Shown: positions 1 through 12,220, numbered from the stretch's first letter. The stretch is DNA of 64,000 nucleotides from Stomoxys calcitrans (GCF_963082655.1 NC_081554.1:59316933-59380932); one strand, 5' to 3'. The notes: generated from the sequence alone by a model not told the origin. Translations and numbers: made by a program.

Positions 1-760
1 TCGTTGACATCCCAACTTCCCCATAGCTCGTGATGTGAATCAGCATCACTTCCTACAATAAGGCTTTTTTTCCCTTCAACCAGAAACTTAAGGTTTGAAG
101 GCGGCATCTCTGAATCGTGTGTCATGAATAGGAAAGCCAGTAATGAGACTTTTTTATTGCAAGGATGGTTACTACTGATTCCTTAGTGCTTAGCGACGGA
201 AGAAGTAAAACATTTGGACTACTCTTTGCAATACTACAGGCTCTGTGTCTCCCATTCCCCGTACCCTTGAGTAGTTTAAATCCTGGAATTTTTAGTCCAC
301 GAACCATTCCTTCACACACCCATGGTTACTGGATAAGAATCAAATCAAATTCCCCTGGAATCAGGAGAACCTTTAGTGCCACCGAAGCGGCCTTACATTG
401 GTGGGCATTTATCTGTAGAAACCGGACCATAGTCCGGATTTAGAACCTCGTCTTCTGATTCCGCCAGGATTTCATCCTCACAAGATTCGTTAGAATTTGT
501 CATTATGAGCTTCCGTACGCATCCTTAGATCCCCGTCCAACTAGATGACCCATCCATACCGGGATTGTCGGGTCCCGTTTCGATGCTTTTAACTCCTTTT
601 TCGATCATGGCAGGGGGATTTTCCGCCTCCTGCAATCCGCCAGATCTTAGCGATGTTGTCCATAGTTCCTCAGGCACGTGTTCAGCAGTCGTTTGAGTCG
701 TCTCCTGATTCCCCAAACCCACCGCTTCTATAGACCTGCAGTATCAACGCGTGGAATCTG
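1..760 (-). mobile_element. LOA-like LINE, endonuclease fragment (broken)
   Basis: Reading the minus strand from about 440 down to 3 gives the N-terminal half of an APE-type LINE endonuclease. It starts LQINAHQCKAASVALKVLL, continues through VRGLKIPGFKLL, and after a frameshift near 121 shows MTHDSEMPPSNL and VGSDADSHHELWGS, the D-x-N/S-H-H type motif of this family. The endonuclease would nick target DNA for reverse transcription. The catalytic Glu expected in IQEPW is a TAA stop at 326-328, so the copy is dead. Sequence at 440-760 on the same strand holds an open stretch (525-722) that may be the ORF1/ORF2 junction, but I cannot assign it. The window edge cuts the copy. Assignment to the LOA/I group is by motif resemblance. 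Confidence 0.7.
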
Positions 761-1950
761 AAGGATACAACCCCTTCAGACTTGTTGAGGTCTGCGAGAA
801 AGCCGGAGTTTAGTACAAATACTGCATGTCTCTGGTCAATTTCCCCAATTACCTCTGACGAATGCTAACTACAAGCGAAAAATGTGGCATCCATCCAATT
901 AGAAATCTTCGGTTAAATTTATATATACGGCCTTATTCACAAAACTTTATGAGGCCTTAAATCAAGTCTTAAGTTTTGTGAGTAAAGCTGGTAGTGTTTA
1001 AATTCATCTGTAATAGGGTGCAGGACCTTCGGATGTTATCTGAAAGCCTTTTACATTTTGCACTTTAGTCAGTTATACCTACCTCATTCTTCCTTAAAAC
1101 ACCAACCAATATGTATACTGCATTTTTTCTAAGCCAATCTGGGCGTGGAAGCTGCATATCCTCAAATCATGACACTTAACAGTTATGTCATCCTTAAGCC
1201 CTTTCATAATGCCATTTTGTGGCAATGCAATGTGTAGAAATTTAAGTAATTGGGAGTCTCATATTGGTTTAATTAATTTTTCTAAATATAACATATCTGA
1301 AGCATTTCATGCAGCCCTTTATTGTTGATAGTGTTTTGTGGTTTAATAAGCATTTTAATATGAATGTGGCTGTCTGTATGCTCTTTGCCCACACACATAC
1401 GGATATTTTTAATAATGAAATCTAATATGATGTATTCAAATATGTTTGAAAATATTTTAATATATTTTATATTAAATGATACATTTTAATAAAAATGTGT
1501 GCAGTAAAAAAAAATCTGACTACAATTGTAGCTATTACGTATGTAAAAAATGTTAAAGTGTTTGTGAGCGGTCGCCCGGTGCGTATACTTGTTGGGATGA
1601 TTGCTAACACATAACGTATACGCAACCCATGACAATTGGCTTTAGAAAAAATATCATACCAAGGCATCGATGCAGTTGTTGAACGTGGGTTTCATTACTT
1701 AAACCACAAAATGCCTAAGTGCAAACAATTTAAATTAAATGTGTTTAAATTAAGGAAATTTGAACAAGCAAATAAATAAAGGACATTTGAACAAACAAAA
1801 TTAGTTAAGCACTTATTAATTTATTCATATATTCCTATTTTTTTAAGATATGTCCACTAGCTGAGTAACAAATCCAGTTAGGTGTAATACCATGAGGTCA
1901 GGGTTCCAACTGATCTCTCGTTGAATTTGGTTTCATAACTGTATAAAGGC
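761..1950. other. AT-rich stretch, no gene seen
   Basis: No recognisable coding domain on either strand. The sequence is AT-rich. A short minus-strand open frame (1467-1667) has no recognisable domain. The only structure seen is the inverted repeat at 933-985. Confidence 0.5.
933..985. repeat. Short inverted repeat
   Basis: Arms TTATTCACAAAACTT (933-947) and AAGTTTTGTGAGTAA (971-985) are complementary at 14 of 15 positions around a 23-nt spacer. It could be a fold-back MITE remnant. No target duplication was identified. Confidence 0.5.
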
Positions 1951-2125
1951 CACCGTAGCGCAGAGGTATGCATGTCCGCCTCTGTAGCACGCCGTTTGGA
2001 CTCGGCTATAAAAGGGAAGCCCCTTATCATTGAGCTTAAAATTGAATCGGACAGCACTCATTGATTGTGAGAAGTTTGCCCCAGTTCCTTAGTGGAATGT
2101 TCATGGGCAAAATTTGCATTTGCAT
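1951..2125 (+). mobile_element. tRNA-derived SINE, internally deleted copy
   Basis: It begins with a tRNA-like head containing the A-box-like GTAGCGCAGAGG. It jumps to the SINE body without a B box and then shares the tail seen at 12221-12482 (ATCATTGAGCTTAAA, CACTCATTGAT, AGAAGTTTGCCCC). Such SINEs are transcribed by RNA polymerase III and moved by LINE proteins. Loss of the B box suggests this copy is inactive. Confidence 0.7.
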
Positions 2126-2249
2126 TGCATGAATATTGTAAAAGGTGATTTTTTTAAGAGCTATAGGAAAGTCTTTCAAAAAAAAAAAACGCATAAAATT
2201 CAGAAAAATGCATGAAATCTTATTTGAACCGATATTAAGCCCCATATAA

Positions 2250-2985
2250 TTTAATGCTTATAGTTTATTTCATGCAAACCTTGACCGTGACCACACCGCT
2301 TAGCCTAATTTTGGCATACTCTTCCAACATTCCAACATTTCCGCCGGTATCTCATGAATAAGTGCTTCAATATTGTCTTCCAGTGCGGCAGTTGAAACAG
2401 GCTTGTCTGTATAGACATGAATTTTTATATAGCCTCACCAAAAATAGCATAAAGGCGTTAAATCGCACGATCTAGGCTACCAATTGAACGGACTCGAATG
2501 TGAAAAAAATGTTCACCGAATCCGCCTCTCAATAAGTCCATTGTTACGCGTGTTGTATGAAATGTGTCACCGTCTTTTTTAAACCACATGTAAAGCTTTT
2601 GCATTTTGGGCAAAAAAAAAAAAAATTGTATATCATCTCACGGTAGCGCTCACGATTCACAGTTACGTTACGATTCGCATAATCTTTGAAGAAGTACGGT
2701 CCAGAGTTGCCACCAGCCTATAAACCGCACCAAACTGTGACTTTTTGTGGATGCATGGGTAGCTTATGCAATGCTTCTGGCTGATTTTCACTCCAAAATC
2801 GATAATACTGCTTACATACGTACCCATTGAGCCAGAAATGAGCTTCGTCGCTCAATGGAAGAAGCGCGTGATGAGCTTTCTTAACAGAGTACGCATTTTG
2901 ATAACGAAATTTCAATAATTTGCAAGCGTTGTTCGTTTGTAAGACGTTTCACGGTTAAACTATAGACCAAACTCAAGATGTTTGA
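2250..2985 (-). mobile_element. Mariner-like DDxD transposase relic
   Basis: Minus-strand translation gives a short N-terminal helix-turn-helix piece (LTNEQRLQII). After a frameshift follow LSDEAHFWLNGYVCKQ, MHPQKVTVWCGL, GPYFFKDYANRN and VTVNRERYREM, and then a decayed C-terminus. LSDEAHF carries the first catalytic Asp of the DDE domain. The DxDGA block is changed to a KKDG-type string. The roughly 130-150 residues normally lying between the N-terminal HTH and LSDEAHF are missing. Several frameshifts make it a fossil. It is the same family as 58690-61100 and 62760-63437. Confidence 0.75.
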
Positions 2986-2989
2986 CAGT

Positions 2990-4429
2990 TAAACCAAACC
3001 CGAAACTTGCATTAGCTGTTTAAACCAGTATTGCCAAAAAGTTAATAGATAAAAATCACCGTTTACCAATGTTTAATCATTTCGGTAATCAAAGCTACAA
3101 CCATATTATTCTCTAAGCTGTTTTTGGCCTCAAGTGAATAATCAGGTTTATAGCCTTGGAGTAGGCTTGTCATGTACTGCAAAGATCCAACAGCTACGGT
3201 GGTGATGGAGTTGCTATACCAGGCTCCACTAGCACTGGTCTGAAGAGGTTTCTGATTATTGTTGTAGTTGAGGCTTCTAATTTGCTTAGGGTAAGTAGTC
3301 ACTAGCTACAACGAGCCTGTATGAATCACGGTAAGTGGTTCCCGCAGCAGTCGTGTTTCTAATGAAAACTCCTGATTTAAGTATTATTCTTGAGACAATA
3401 CCAATTATTTTCTTAAAAAAAGTCCATTCATATTTAATCTTCGCATATCTGTCATTAACCTTCTCAAGCACAGACATAGGCCACTGAAAGTGGTGGTATA
3501 ACAGAAGTCGCCCCGCCCTTATGTTTATTGAGAGGCATGGTGCATCGGAGCTTAAGACTCTCACCAACAGGGAAAGCGAGACTCCTTAAATTCGGCTCGG
3601 GGAATAGTAGCTGGCCAAGCTACCCCATCGAATCATATTCGAATTTAGTAAGCAGTCATCTAAAAGACATAACGAACGTCTCATCCCCAAGAGAACTAAG
3701 GCCAACAATAGTTCTTGGGAATATGTTGAGGGTGATAATGGTTCAACTGCCATCGGTGTATTCCAACGTATCAATGGTATCGACACTCAGCCAACATGGT
3801 CCGTTGCGCCGTTGTGTTAAGGCCAGAAGCATGAATTGATTTGGTCAAGAAAGGAATAACCCTTTTAGACATATGTCCCATGCATATCGAGGAATGAATG
3901 TGGAGATTTGTTGCATATAACCGAAAGTCTGACGGAGGTTTTGGGTTCAGAAAGCTATAGCACGTATATGCGACCGTCCTACTAGCTCGTCGGAGGGGTT
4001 GGTTCGATGCTCCTGTAGCCATTTGTTCGGTAAAACCAAAGCAAAGGGGATATAGAGGAAAAAATACAGGTAGTTGGTCCATTTCTTTGGACACACATAA
4101 AGGTGGTGATTCGTCCTTATTGCCCTCCCAACGTGGTCAAAGAAATAATAACCAAAGTACAAATTTGTTCCTAAGACGCCTAGGATTTCAGTGACCTAAC
4201 TAACTAGTCCATCGGAAAATCAAACATGATGCTTAAAAAAATCAGTTCAATTCCATTTTAGATTTAACAGAACAGAAATTTAGATGCAGGATGAAATGCA
4301 TTACTTATACGTATTCGGCTTAAAACGCAAGTGTATGATAAAAATTTCTAATCAAACGTTTGATAAATAAGCAAAACTTTTTCATCCCTAAAAATTTACA
4401 AAAATTAACGTAGTTACACCGATCAGCAC
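2990..4429. other. Unassigned stretch with overlapping open frames
   Basis: Open frames occur on the minus strand at 3063-3302 (79 codons) and 3286-3567 (93 codons), which could join by a one-base shift. Others lie on the plus strand at 3528-3839 and on the minus strand at 3771-4094. None shows a domain I recognise. The 3063-3567 pair ends in a stop after EMIKHW and has mixed, protein-like composition. It may be a decayed exon or an unrecognised transposon piece. Confidence 0.35.
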
Positions 4430-4788
4430 CGGTAATCAGTCCGTAGGACGGCAAACATAATATTGGGTGATCCGGATGGTTAGAGGACGAGGACATTACT
4501 CAAAGGAAGTAAGAAGAAAGTCCGTATAGCTTTTGGTATCATAACGGGGACTATCATAATAGGACTACGAGCTCACTTATGCAAAATCGGTGCGACAAGT
4601 GATAGCATGTGCAGGACATGTGGGGAAGATGATGATACGTTGGAATGAGCATTTCCTATGTCATTTCCCGGCTAAAAGATACCGGTACGTAGATGAGGAC
4701 AAAATACATGAACTTACTTAGGAGAGTGGTATGGTAAACCATTAAGGATTTTGTAAGTAGCATGAAATTCCTAACATAAAAATTTCTT
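4430..4788 (+). mobile_element. LOA-like LINE, 3' coding end
   Basis: This matches the C-terminal part of ORF2 seen in the better copy at 19888-21229. It spans the GDPD-like segment, the cysteine region SMCRTCGED, a broken H-C segment, and the terminal TIKDFVSS followed by a stop near 4779. Frameshifts are present, including after the DDDTLE segment. It lies directly against an opposite-strand copy of the same element (4790-5745), forming a tail-to-tail pair. Confidence 0.75.
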
Positions 4789-4789
4789 T

Positions 4790-5745
4790 TCATCATCCTC
4801 CCCACATTCCTTCCACGTGCCATCACTTGCCGCACCGATTTTTCATAAGTAAGGTCTTACACCTATATGTACTGCTATGACACCGAAAGTTATACTGACC
4901 TTCTAGTCTCTTCCTTTCAGTAATAGCCTCGTCTTCTCACAATCCCGATCTCCCTATAGCATTTTCGTCGTCTCATCGACCATTTCGATGTTCCACGCGT
5001 TAGTCGCCCACTCCCTTACCTCGGACTGCGTCGATCCGAAAGGCTTCGGGTTAACCAAGTTTATTGACGGCAGTCCTCTGCGTCCTTTCTCCTCTGCGTC
5101 CTCTCCTCTCCCTTACCTAGGACTGCGTCGATCCGAATGGCTTCGGGTTAACCAAGTTTATTGACGGCAGTCCTCTGGCCTTCACTGCCAATTTGTCTGC
5201 TCTTTAATTCCCCATTACTCCGCTATAGCACGGCACCCAAACGATGCGGATCATACCGTTTTCAGAGAAGTTGTTAATCTCCTTCCATTCCGAGACTGTT
5301 CGTGATCTTACCATCCTGGTTGCTTTTGCCCTGATGGCCAGTTTACTATCCGTTATTATTTTTACACTCTATATCCTCGCGTTAACACACACAACCTCAT
5401 GTATTCTGTGATTGCCCGGCTTTTCGCCGTTTCATGGTCAGGCAGTCTAAAACAACTCTTAGTCCCTGAGTTTTTGATGTAGAGAACCCTCAGGCCCGCT
5501 CTGTTCTTTAGCTTTGATCCATCTGTATAGCATGATCTTCCAGATGGCAATATCGGGGTTTCGTCAATCCAAGACTGTGCCGCTGGCAGCAGTGCCTCGC
5601 ACTCGACTACAAGTATCGCCTCAAACATCCAATCGCACACCTATTCCATACTTCCAATTACCCTATCGTTTCCTCGATTATATCGCAGTGGTATGATCTG
5701 CTGCTATCCTCTATCCATTCTCCCATCGCCTTAAGTGTCATAGTC
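4790..5745 (-). mobile_element. LOA-like LINE, RNase H to C-terminus (broken)
   Basis: On the minus strand it covers the linker after RT, the RNase H domain (SGRSCYTDGSKLKNRAGL, with the first catalytic Asp in YTDGS) and the C-terminal cysteine region. A stretch of about 97 bp is tandemly duplicated inside it: CCCTTACCTCGGACTGCG at 5013 recurs with one change at 5110. Stops and frameshifts interrupt the reading frame. Its 3' end meets the 3' end of the plus-strand fragment at 4430-4788. Confidence 0.75.
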
Positions 5746-5756
5746 CGTGCTGATCT

Positions 5757-6110
5757 CGACTTTAATAAATTTCCAGGCCCGGGCGGTATCAACACTTGTC
5801 CTATGTAAGTATTCTTCGACGATTGCTCGTCCACTACGCAACCTTTTCAACCTCGCTTACCGTGCGGGAGTTTTCCCGGTGCCTTAGAAGGTTGCGAACG
5901 TTCAGCCCATCCCCATCCCTGTGAATTACCGGTCAATTGCGATATATTCGGCATTCTCCAGGGATATGGAGAGTATGGTTAACCATCATCTTGTCTGATA
6001 CTTAGAGTCCATTGGCCTTCTTAGCGATAAACGGTATGGGTTCCGCAGAAATCGCTCTGCGGGAGACCTAATGGCATTTTTGTCGGAACAATGGAGGTGC
6101 CTTTGCCACC
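5757..6110 (+). mobile_element. Jockey/CR1-type LINE, start of reverse transcriptase
   Basis: Plus-strand frames give NKFPGPGG, LFNLAYRAGVFP, VNYRSIAIYSAFSRDMESM and SDKRYGFRRNRSAGDLMAFL, the RT finger motifs of non-LTR retrotransposons (KSPGPDG, YRPI, YGFR). Two frameshifts and a stop near HHLV break it. The palm with the catalytic Asp pair is absent. It ends abruptly against the opposite-strand LINE at 6110. Confidence 0.65.
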
Positions 6111-7500
6111 CTGCAGCCAGCAGCGCCAGGCCACGCTACATATCCACCATTCCATACAGCCAGCACAGGGGAGGGCTCATCATCGTCGTAGTACTCGCAG
6201 AGTCCATTCGCTATCCAACCAGGCAATTTCGTCAGCCACCTTGTTCGCGGGACCCAACCCAAAGTGAGAGCAGCAGACCGAGATGCTTCTTGTGGCTTCC
6301 GACAAGCCCCTTACTCACAGAGCCTGAACGTCTACTGACAAGACTGTGGCTGTCTGACAAGGCTGCCGTTTCTGATCCAGGATAACATCCACTGCCTTAA
6401 GAATAGCGAAAACTCAACCTAATCTCTAGCTTATCCATCATACTGCATAGACCCCCCCCCTTCTCAAGAGTCCGTTGCCGAACCAACCAATCGAACGTGA
6501 GAATCGGACTAACCGTAGCAGTGTGCATCCAGTAGACTGTCCCTGGTCTAAGTCTCCAACTACTTCCTATAAAGTTACGACATTTGACTATCTCCTCAAC
6601 GATTCTTCTCCAGTTCAATAACTGATCTAAAATTACTGCCAGGTATTTAGCCTTTCAAGATAGCAGCAGCTGTTACCCACCCGGCACCTGTTCTGTGAAC
6701 TCGCCATACCTTCTTCTTCTTGTGAACAACACCAGCTTTGACTTTTTGGGATTTATGCCAAGTTCATTGGTCCTTGAATATTTAGATAACTTCCTCAGCG
6801 CATCGTGAAGGAGATTCGCGATGGTAGAGAGAAATGGATCGCCAACCACAATGAAAACGTTATAAGCGTAGGCAACCATCTTCAGTGTCTCTCTTGCCTC
6901 CTCAAACATCTGAAAATCCCATTGATAACCAAGCCACATGAGAGGAGAAAAATCCTTCGCTAAGGTGTTTCTCTGGTCACAATCTTCCCAATTAAGACTT
7001 CAGCATTGATTTTTCAGCCTTTCGGCGTAGCATCAATCAAGTCCACCAGAAGAGAGGGACCTTCATAACAACCAGAGAAACATGTAGACACCCCAGTTTC
7101 AGGTTATTTTCCAAGAAGGCCGCCAAAGTAGAGTCGCCTGTCCACAAGTTCCCCTGTATTTAACATACCACGTCTTGAACACTAGGCAGCAAAAAGTATT
7201 ACCAGTTGCAATCTGACATTTCCATTGGAAAGTTTGACATTTTCTACCATAACCGTACTTGTAGCTGCTTACCAACGATCGGTCAAGAAGGTCCCTGCAC
7301 TGTTTTGCATGCGAGGGACATGTGCAACATAGGAAAAAACCGGTCCATGGGCCACATCCGAGCACCCCTGAAAGTGCGTTGTAGCTGAAGGTATAAGATT
7401 TTCGGAAACGTCATCTCCTGGAGCAGGGTCACCAGAACACTCCTGAAGGTCTTTAGTGTTCCGAAAATACCCTCCAGCTTCAACGTAGCGGGAAGTGGAG
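6110..7500 (-). mobile_element. RNase-H LINE (R1/I-like), RT and RNase H relic
   Basis: Reading downwards from 6939 gives the RT palm: KMVAYAYNVFIVVGDP (YADD changed to YAYN), LGINPKKSKLVLFTRR, then VILDQLLNWRR and WMHTATVSPILTF of the thumb. From 6390 to 6110 traces of RNase H appear: LSDSHSLVS, LTLGWVP, and ANKVADEIAW in shifted frames. Sequence from 7500 to 7020 may be the endonuclease part (HAKQCRDLLDRSLVS), but this is weak. RT fingers are missing between the two parts. The catalytic loss at YADD and many stops make it inactive. Confidence 0.6.
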
Positions 7501-8102
7501 TGGGGTAGTGGGGTGCGGTCATTTTTTCTAAGGCAAAATTTAATTTTTTTTTTGATTTGAGAGAGTGCGAGTTATATCAGTTTATTGCTCGATTCGGACC
7601 ATACTAGCAAGGAAATCAAAACACATGTCATAGCGTCAAATTTCAACCAAATCAGATCTCATATTGGTAGAGTTAAACATGAACTGATTTCCCCCATTTT
7701 AAATCATAACTTTCCAAAACCGAATATTAATTAGATCGGCTTACACTTGTCTTTCAAAATTTTAACTGCTTTGTATTTGCCTATCCGAGGAACGGACAGG
7801 ACCTCACATAGTCACTCTTTCATAACATGTTATGATATTTGCAGAGTGCAAACAATCATCGTAATAAAACCTAGCCAATGTTATGCACGTAATTGTTATA
7901 AAATGTTGTATAAGAAACACGATTATGATAAAAAAACACGAATCTTAACTACTAAGGGATTATATTTATGCAACATTCAAGCTCAAGCTCCATTAATGCA
8001 ACCAATGATGCGTAACATAAAGCCATTAATACCTATTCGCAAATACTTGTTAAACAAATATGCGGTGAAAAATATTTTAGAAAAACTAAAAAAAAGCAAG
8101 TA
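7501..8102. other. AT-rich stretch with one unassigned ORF
   Basis: It contains a G-rich start (7495-7520), a poly-T/A run near 7540 and a 118-codon plus-strand open frame at 7747-8103. That frame is rich in Lys, Ile and Tyr and matches no family I know. It runs to the border of the DINE element and could be chance in AT-rich DNA. Confidence 0.35.
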
Positions 8103-10401
8103 AAAAAAATATAACAATATATTGGTCTTTTTAGTAGCTACATCTAAAAATAAACCGATCTGAAACATATACAGCTCGGATGTCGAAAAGCCTAATATAG
8201 GTCACTATGTCAAATTTCAGCGAAATCGGACAATAAATGCGCCTTTTATGGGTCCAAAACCTTAAATCGAGAGATCGGTCTATATGGCAGCTATAATCCA
8301 AATCTGAACCGATCAGGGCCAAATTGAAGAAAGACGTCGAAGGGTCTAAGACAACTCACTTCCTCAAATTTCAGCGATATCGGACATTAAATGCGCCTTT
8401 TATGGCCCCAAAACCTAAAACCGAGAGATCGGTCTATATGGCAGCTATATCCAAATATGGATCGATCTAGGTCCAATTTACGAAGGATGTCGAAACGCAA
8501 CTCACTGTCTCAAATTTCGGCAAAATCGGACAATAAATGCGCCTTTTATGGCCCCAAAACCTAAAACCGAGTGATCGGTCTATATGGCAGCTATATCCAA
8601 ATATGAACCGATCTGGGCGAAATTGACGAAGGATGTCGAAGATCCTAACGCAACTCATTGTCTAAAATTTCGGCAAAATCGGACAATAAATGCGCTTTTT
8701 ATGGCCCCAAAACCTAAAACCAAGAGATCGATCTATATGACAGATATATCCAAATCTGGACCGATCTGGGCCAAATTGAAGAAGGATATCAAAGGGTCTA
8801 ACGCAACTCACTGTCCCAAATTTCAGCAAAATTGGACATTAAATGCGCTTTTTATGGGCCCAAAACCTAAAACCGAGAGATCGATCTATATGGCAGTTAT
8901 ATCCAAATCTGAACCGATCTGGGCCAAATTGACGAAGGATGCCGAGGGGTCTAACGCAACTAACTGTCTCAAATTTCAGCAAAATCGGTTAATAAATGTG
9001 GCTTTTATGGGCCTAAGACCCTAAATCGGAGGATCGATCTATATGGCAGCTGTATCCAAATCTGGACCGATCTGGACCAAATTGACGAAGGATGAAGAGC
9101 CTAACGCAACTCACTGTCTCAAATTTCGGCAAAATCAAACAATAAATGCGCTTTTAATGGCCCCAAAACCTAAAACCAAGTGATCTGTATATATGGCAGC
9201 TATATCCAAATATGGACCGATTTAGGCCAAATTGACGAAGAATGTCGAGGAGCCTAACGCAACTCACTGTCCCAAATTTCGGCAAAATCGGACAATAAAT
9301 GCGCTTTTTATGGCCCCAAAACCTAAAACCGAGAGATCGGTCTATATGGCAGCTATATCCAAATATGGACCGATCTAGGCCAAATTGAAGGAAAACGTCA
9401 AAGGGTCTAAGACAACTCGTTGTCCCAAATTTCAGCGATTTCGGACAACAAATGCGCCTTTTATGGCCCCAAAACCTAAAACCTAGAGATCGATCTATAT
9501 GGCAGCTATAACCAAATATGGACCGATCTGGGCCAAATTGACGAAGGATGTCGAGGGGCCTAACACAAATCCCTGTCCCAAATTTCAGCAAAATCGAGTA
9601 ATAAATGTGGCTTTAATGGGCCGAAGACCCTAAATCGGCGGATCGTTCTATATGGGGGCTATATCAAAATTTGGACCAATCTGGGCTAAATTGACGAAGG
9701 ATATCAAAGGGTCTAACACAACTCGGTGTCCAAAATTTCAGCAAAATCGAGTAATACATGTGGCTTTTATGGGCCTTTGACCCTAAATCGGAGGATCGGT
9801 TTATATAGCAGCTATATCCAAATCTGGACCGATCTGGGCCAAATTGACGAAGGACATCAAAGGGTCTAACACAACTCACTCTTCCAAATTTCAGCAAAAT
9901 CGGGTAATAAATGTGGCTTTTATGGGCCTAAGACCCTAAATCGGAGGATCGCTCTATATGGCAGCTATATCCAAATCTGGACCAATCTGGGCCAAATTGA
10001 AGGATGATGTCGAAGGGTCTAACACAACTCAGTGTCCCGAATTTCAGCAAAATTTGATAATAAATGTGGCTTTTATAGGCCTAAGACCCTAATTCATCGG
10101 ATCGGTCTATATAGGGGCTATATCAAGATATAGTCCGATATAGCCCATCTTCGAACTTAACCTGCTTATCAACAAAAAAAGAATCTGTGCAAAGTTTTAG
10201 CTCAATACCTCTATTTTTAAAGACTGTAGCGTGATTTCAACAGACAGACGGACAGACGGACACATGTCTAGATCGTCTTAGATTTTTACGCTGATCAAGA
10301 ATATCAAGAATACTTTATAGAGTCGGAAATAAATATTTCGATGTGTTGCAAACGGAATGACAAAATGAATATACCCCCATCCTTCGGTGGTGTGTATAAC
10401 A
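8103..10401 (-). mobile_element. DINE-1/mini-me-like element with 153-bp tandem array
   Basis: A non-autonomous Helentron-type element. The body is about a dozen tandem units of 153 bp. For example, TCTATATGG recurs at 8732, 8885 and 9038. The right end carries the 5' signature in reverse: GACAGACGGACAGACGG, the AAGAATACTTTATAG core and the ATACCCCCATCCTTCGG terminus near 10375. The hairpin 3' end is missing, so it is truncated at about 8103. The 153-bp units keep frame on both strands, so long ORFs inside it are not genes. Confidence 0.8.
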
Positions 10402-10440
10402 AGAAACAAGTAAAAAGTCATTAAAGTAGGCTGGACCGAA
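10402..10440 (-). mobile_element. DINE 3'-end fragment
   Basis: GAAACAAGTAAAAAGTCATT followed by GGCTGGACCGAAC is a decayed copy of the DINE hairpin terminus. It is wedged between the preceding DINE and the RTE relic. Confidence 0.55.
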
Positions 10441-12180
10441 CGAAGGAGAGCTATCGGGAGAAAGGTGACACGTCTATTCCGCAGAAAGAAAATAGAAATG
10501 GAAAGATATGAGTGGGAGTGAATTGCGATGTACAGGAGTCAGAATGAAGTTCGGAAATTCTATCAAAGAATTAAACATCAAACCGATGGCTTTGATGAAG
10601 GCACATCCTCCTGCAGAGACAAAGAAGGAAATCTGGTAACTGACACACATAACATGCTGAAGATATGGAAAGAACATTTTACCCAACTGCTAGTGTCCGA
10701 CGTTGGCGGCAAAGAGGATACCGCGGAACCAATCCCTGTTGATGGTATATAATGTTTTCCTCCTAGTCAGAATGAGGTCCAAGTAGCAGTGACCCTACTG
10801 AAAAACAACAAGGCAGCAGGAGCCGACGGGTTGCCCGCATAACTATTTCAGGCCGGAGGCCACACGTTGATAAGGCGTATGCTTCAGCTTGTCTGCACAA
10901 TCTGGCTAGAAGAACGCTTACCCGATGATTGGAAGCTCAGTATTCTATGTCCCGTACACAAGAAAGGAGACAAGACGGAATGTGCCAACTATAGTGGAAT
11001 AAGTCTCCTACCCATCGCATACAACATACTCCCGAGAGTACTGTGTGAACGACTAAAACCTAAAGTCAATGAGATAATTGGGCCCTACCAATGCAGCTTT
11101 AGACCATATAAATCCACCATAGACCAGATATTCACACAGGACCAAATCCTGGAAAGGACCCTAGAAGGACAAATCAACACCTATCATCTTTTTGTAGACT
11201 ACAAAGCCGCTTTCGATAGCCTTTGAACTTATCAAAGGCATTTCAAGCCATGTCCGGGTTTGGTATCCCTGCAAAATCAATAAGGCTCTGCAGGATGACA
11301 CTTGCTGATACGCGTACCTCAGTAAGAATAGGAAAGAATCTCTCGCAACCATTTAATACCTAACGAGGTTTCAGACAAGGAGACAGCCTATCGTGTGATC
11401 TCTTTAATATCCTGCTGGAGAAGATTATATGAGATGCAGATGTGAATAGATATGGCGCACTAATCACAAGAGGGCAAATGCCACTAATCACTAGAGAACA
11501 CAGGCTACCCGCCTATGCCGACGACATCGATATTATGGGTCGGTCACCGGAAGTAGTAACTGCAGCCTTTGAATGAATCGAAAGAGAGTCAGTGAAAATG
11601 GGTTTGGCAGTAAATGGAGATAAGACGAAAAGGATGGTTTCAACTCCCAAAAAGCCTTGCACAACCGAGCATATAAAGAAAATGGAGAAAGTAGGGAACC
11701 ACAACTTTGAGACAGTCAGTAACTTTATCTACCTCGTCACCGCTGAAGACACCAGTTTTGAGATTAAACGAAGAATAATACTGGCAAACAGATGCTACTT
11801 TGGACTTAGTAAGCAGTTTAGAAACAAGGCCACCTCTCGACAGACGAAGATTTCACTATACAAGACACCGATACTACCCGTGCTGTTATGTGGTTCTGAA
11901 GCATGGGTACTAGTGAAAGCAGATGAGGCAGTGCTTGGAGTATTTGAGAGAAAAATTCTTCGTAAAATATATGGACCAGTTTGCGTTAATGGAGAATATA
12001 GGCGAGGTATGAACCACGAGCTGTATGACAACGATAGCCTAGTTACACGCATCAAAATACAAGGGCTGCGATGGCTAGGTCATGTTGTCAGAATGGATGA
12101 AGAAGCTTCAGCAAAGAAGTCTTTTAAAGGCAAACACGGTGGTACACGCAAACCGGGAAGACTAAAAGCCCGGGAAATAT
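10441..12180 (+). mobile_element. RTE-clade LINE, reverse transcriptase relic
   Basis: 5'-truncated copy of the RTE at 29615-32787. Open pieces at 10528-10752, 10867-11226 and 11592-12323 give KNNKAAGADGLPA, CPVHKKGDKTECANYSGIS, VDYKAAFDS (motif A), GFRQGDSLSCDLFN (motif B), YADDIDIMG (motif C, 11514-11525), and C-terminal RQTKISLYKTPILPVLLCGS and LRWLGHVVRMDEEA. The two Asp codons of YADD are intact. It is broken by a frameshift near 11225 and by stops, including TGA at 11574-11576, which is shared with the other RTE copy. The coding end is lost where sequence changes before the SINE at 12221. Confidence 0.85.
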
Positions 12181-12220
12181 TATTTCAGCCAGATGTTGAA
12201 CAAATCATAGACGGCAATAA

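Noticed and set aside
8584..9591. Repeat proteins (MAAISKSEPI-type and FDILRQFG-type frames) as genes
   Set aside because: Frames stay open on both strands because the repeat length is a multiple of three. No start, promoter or domain evidence.
8103..10150. Regular direct repeats as a CRISPR array
   Set aside because: Units are 153 bp with no unique spacers, no cas genes, and clear dipteran DINE ends.
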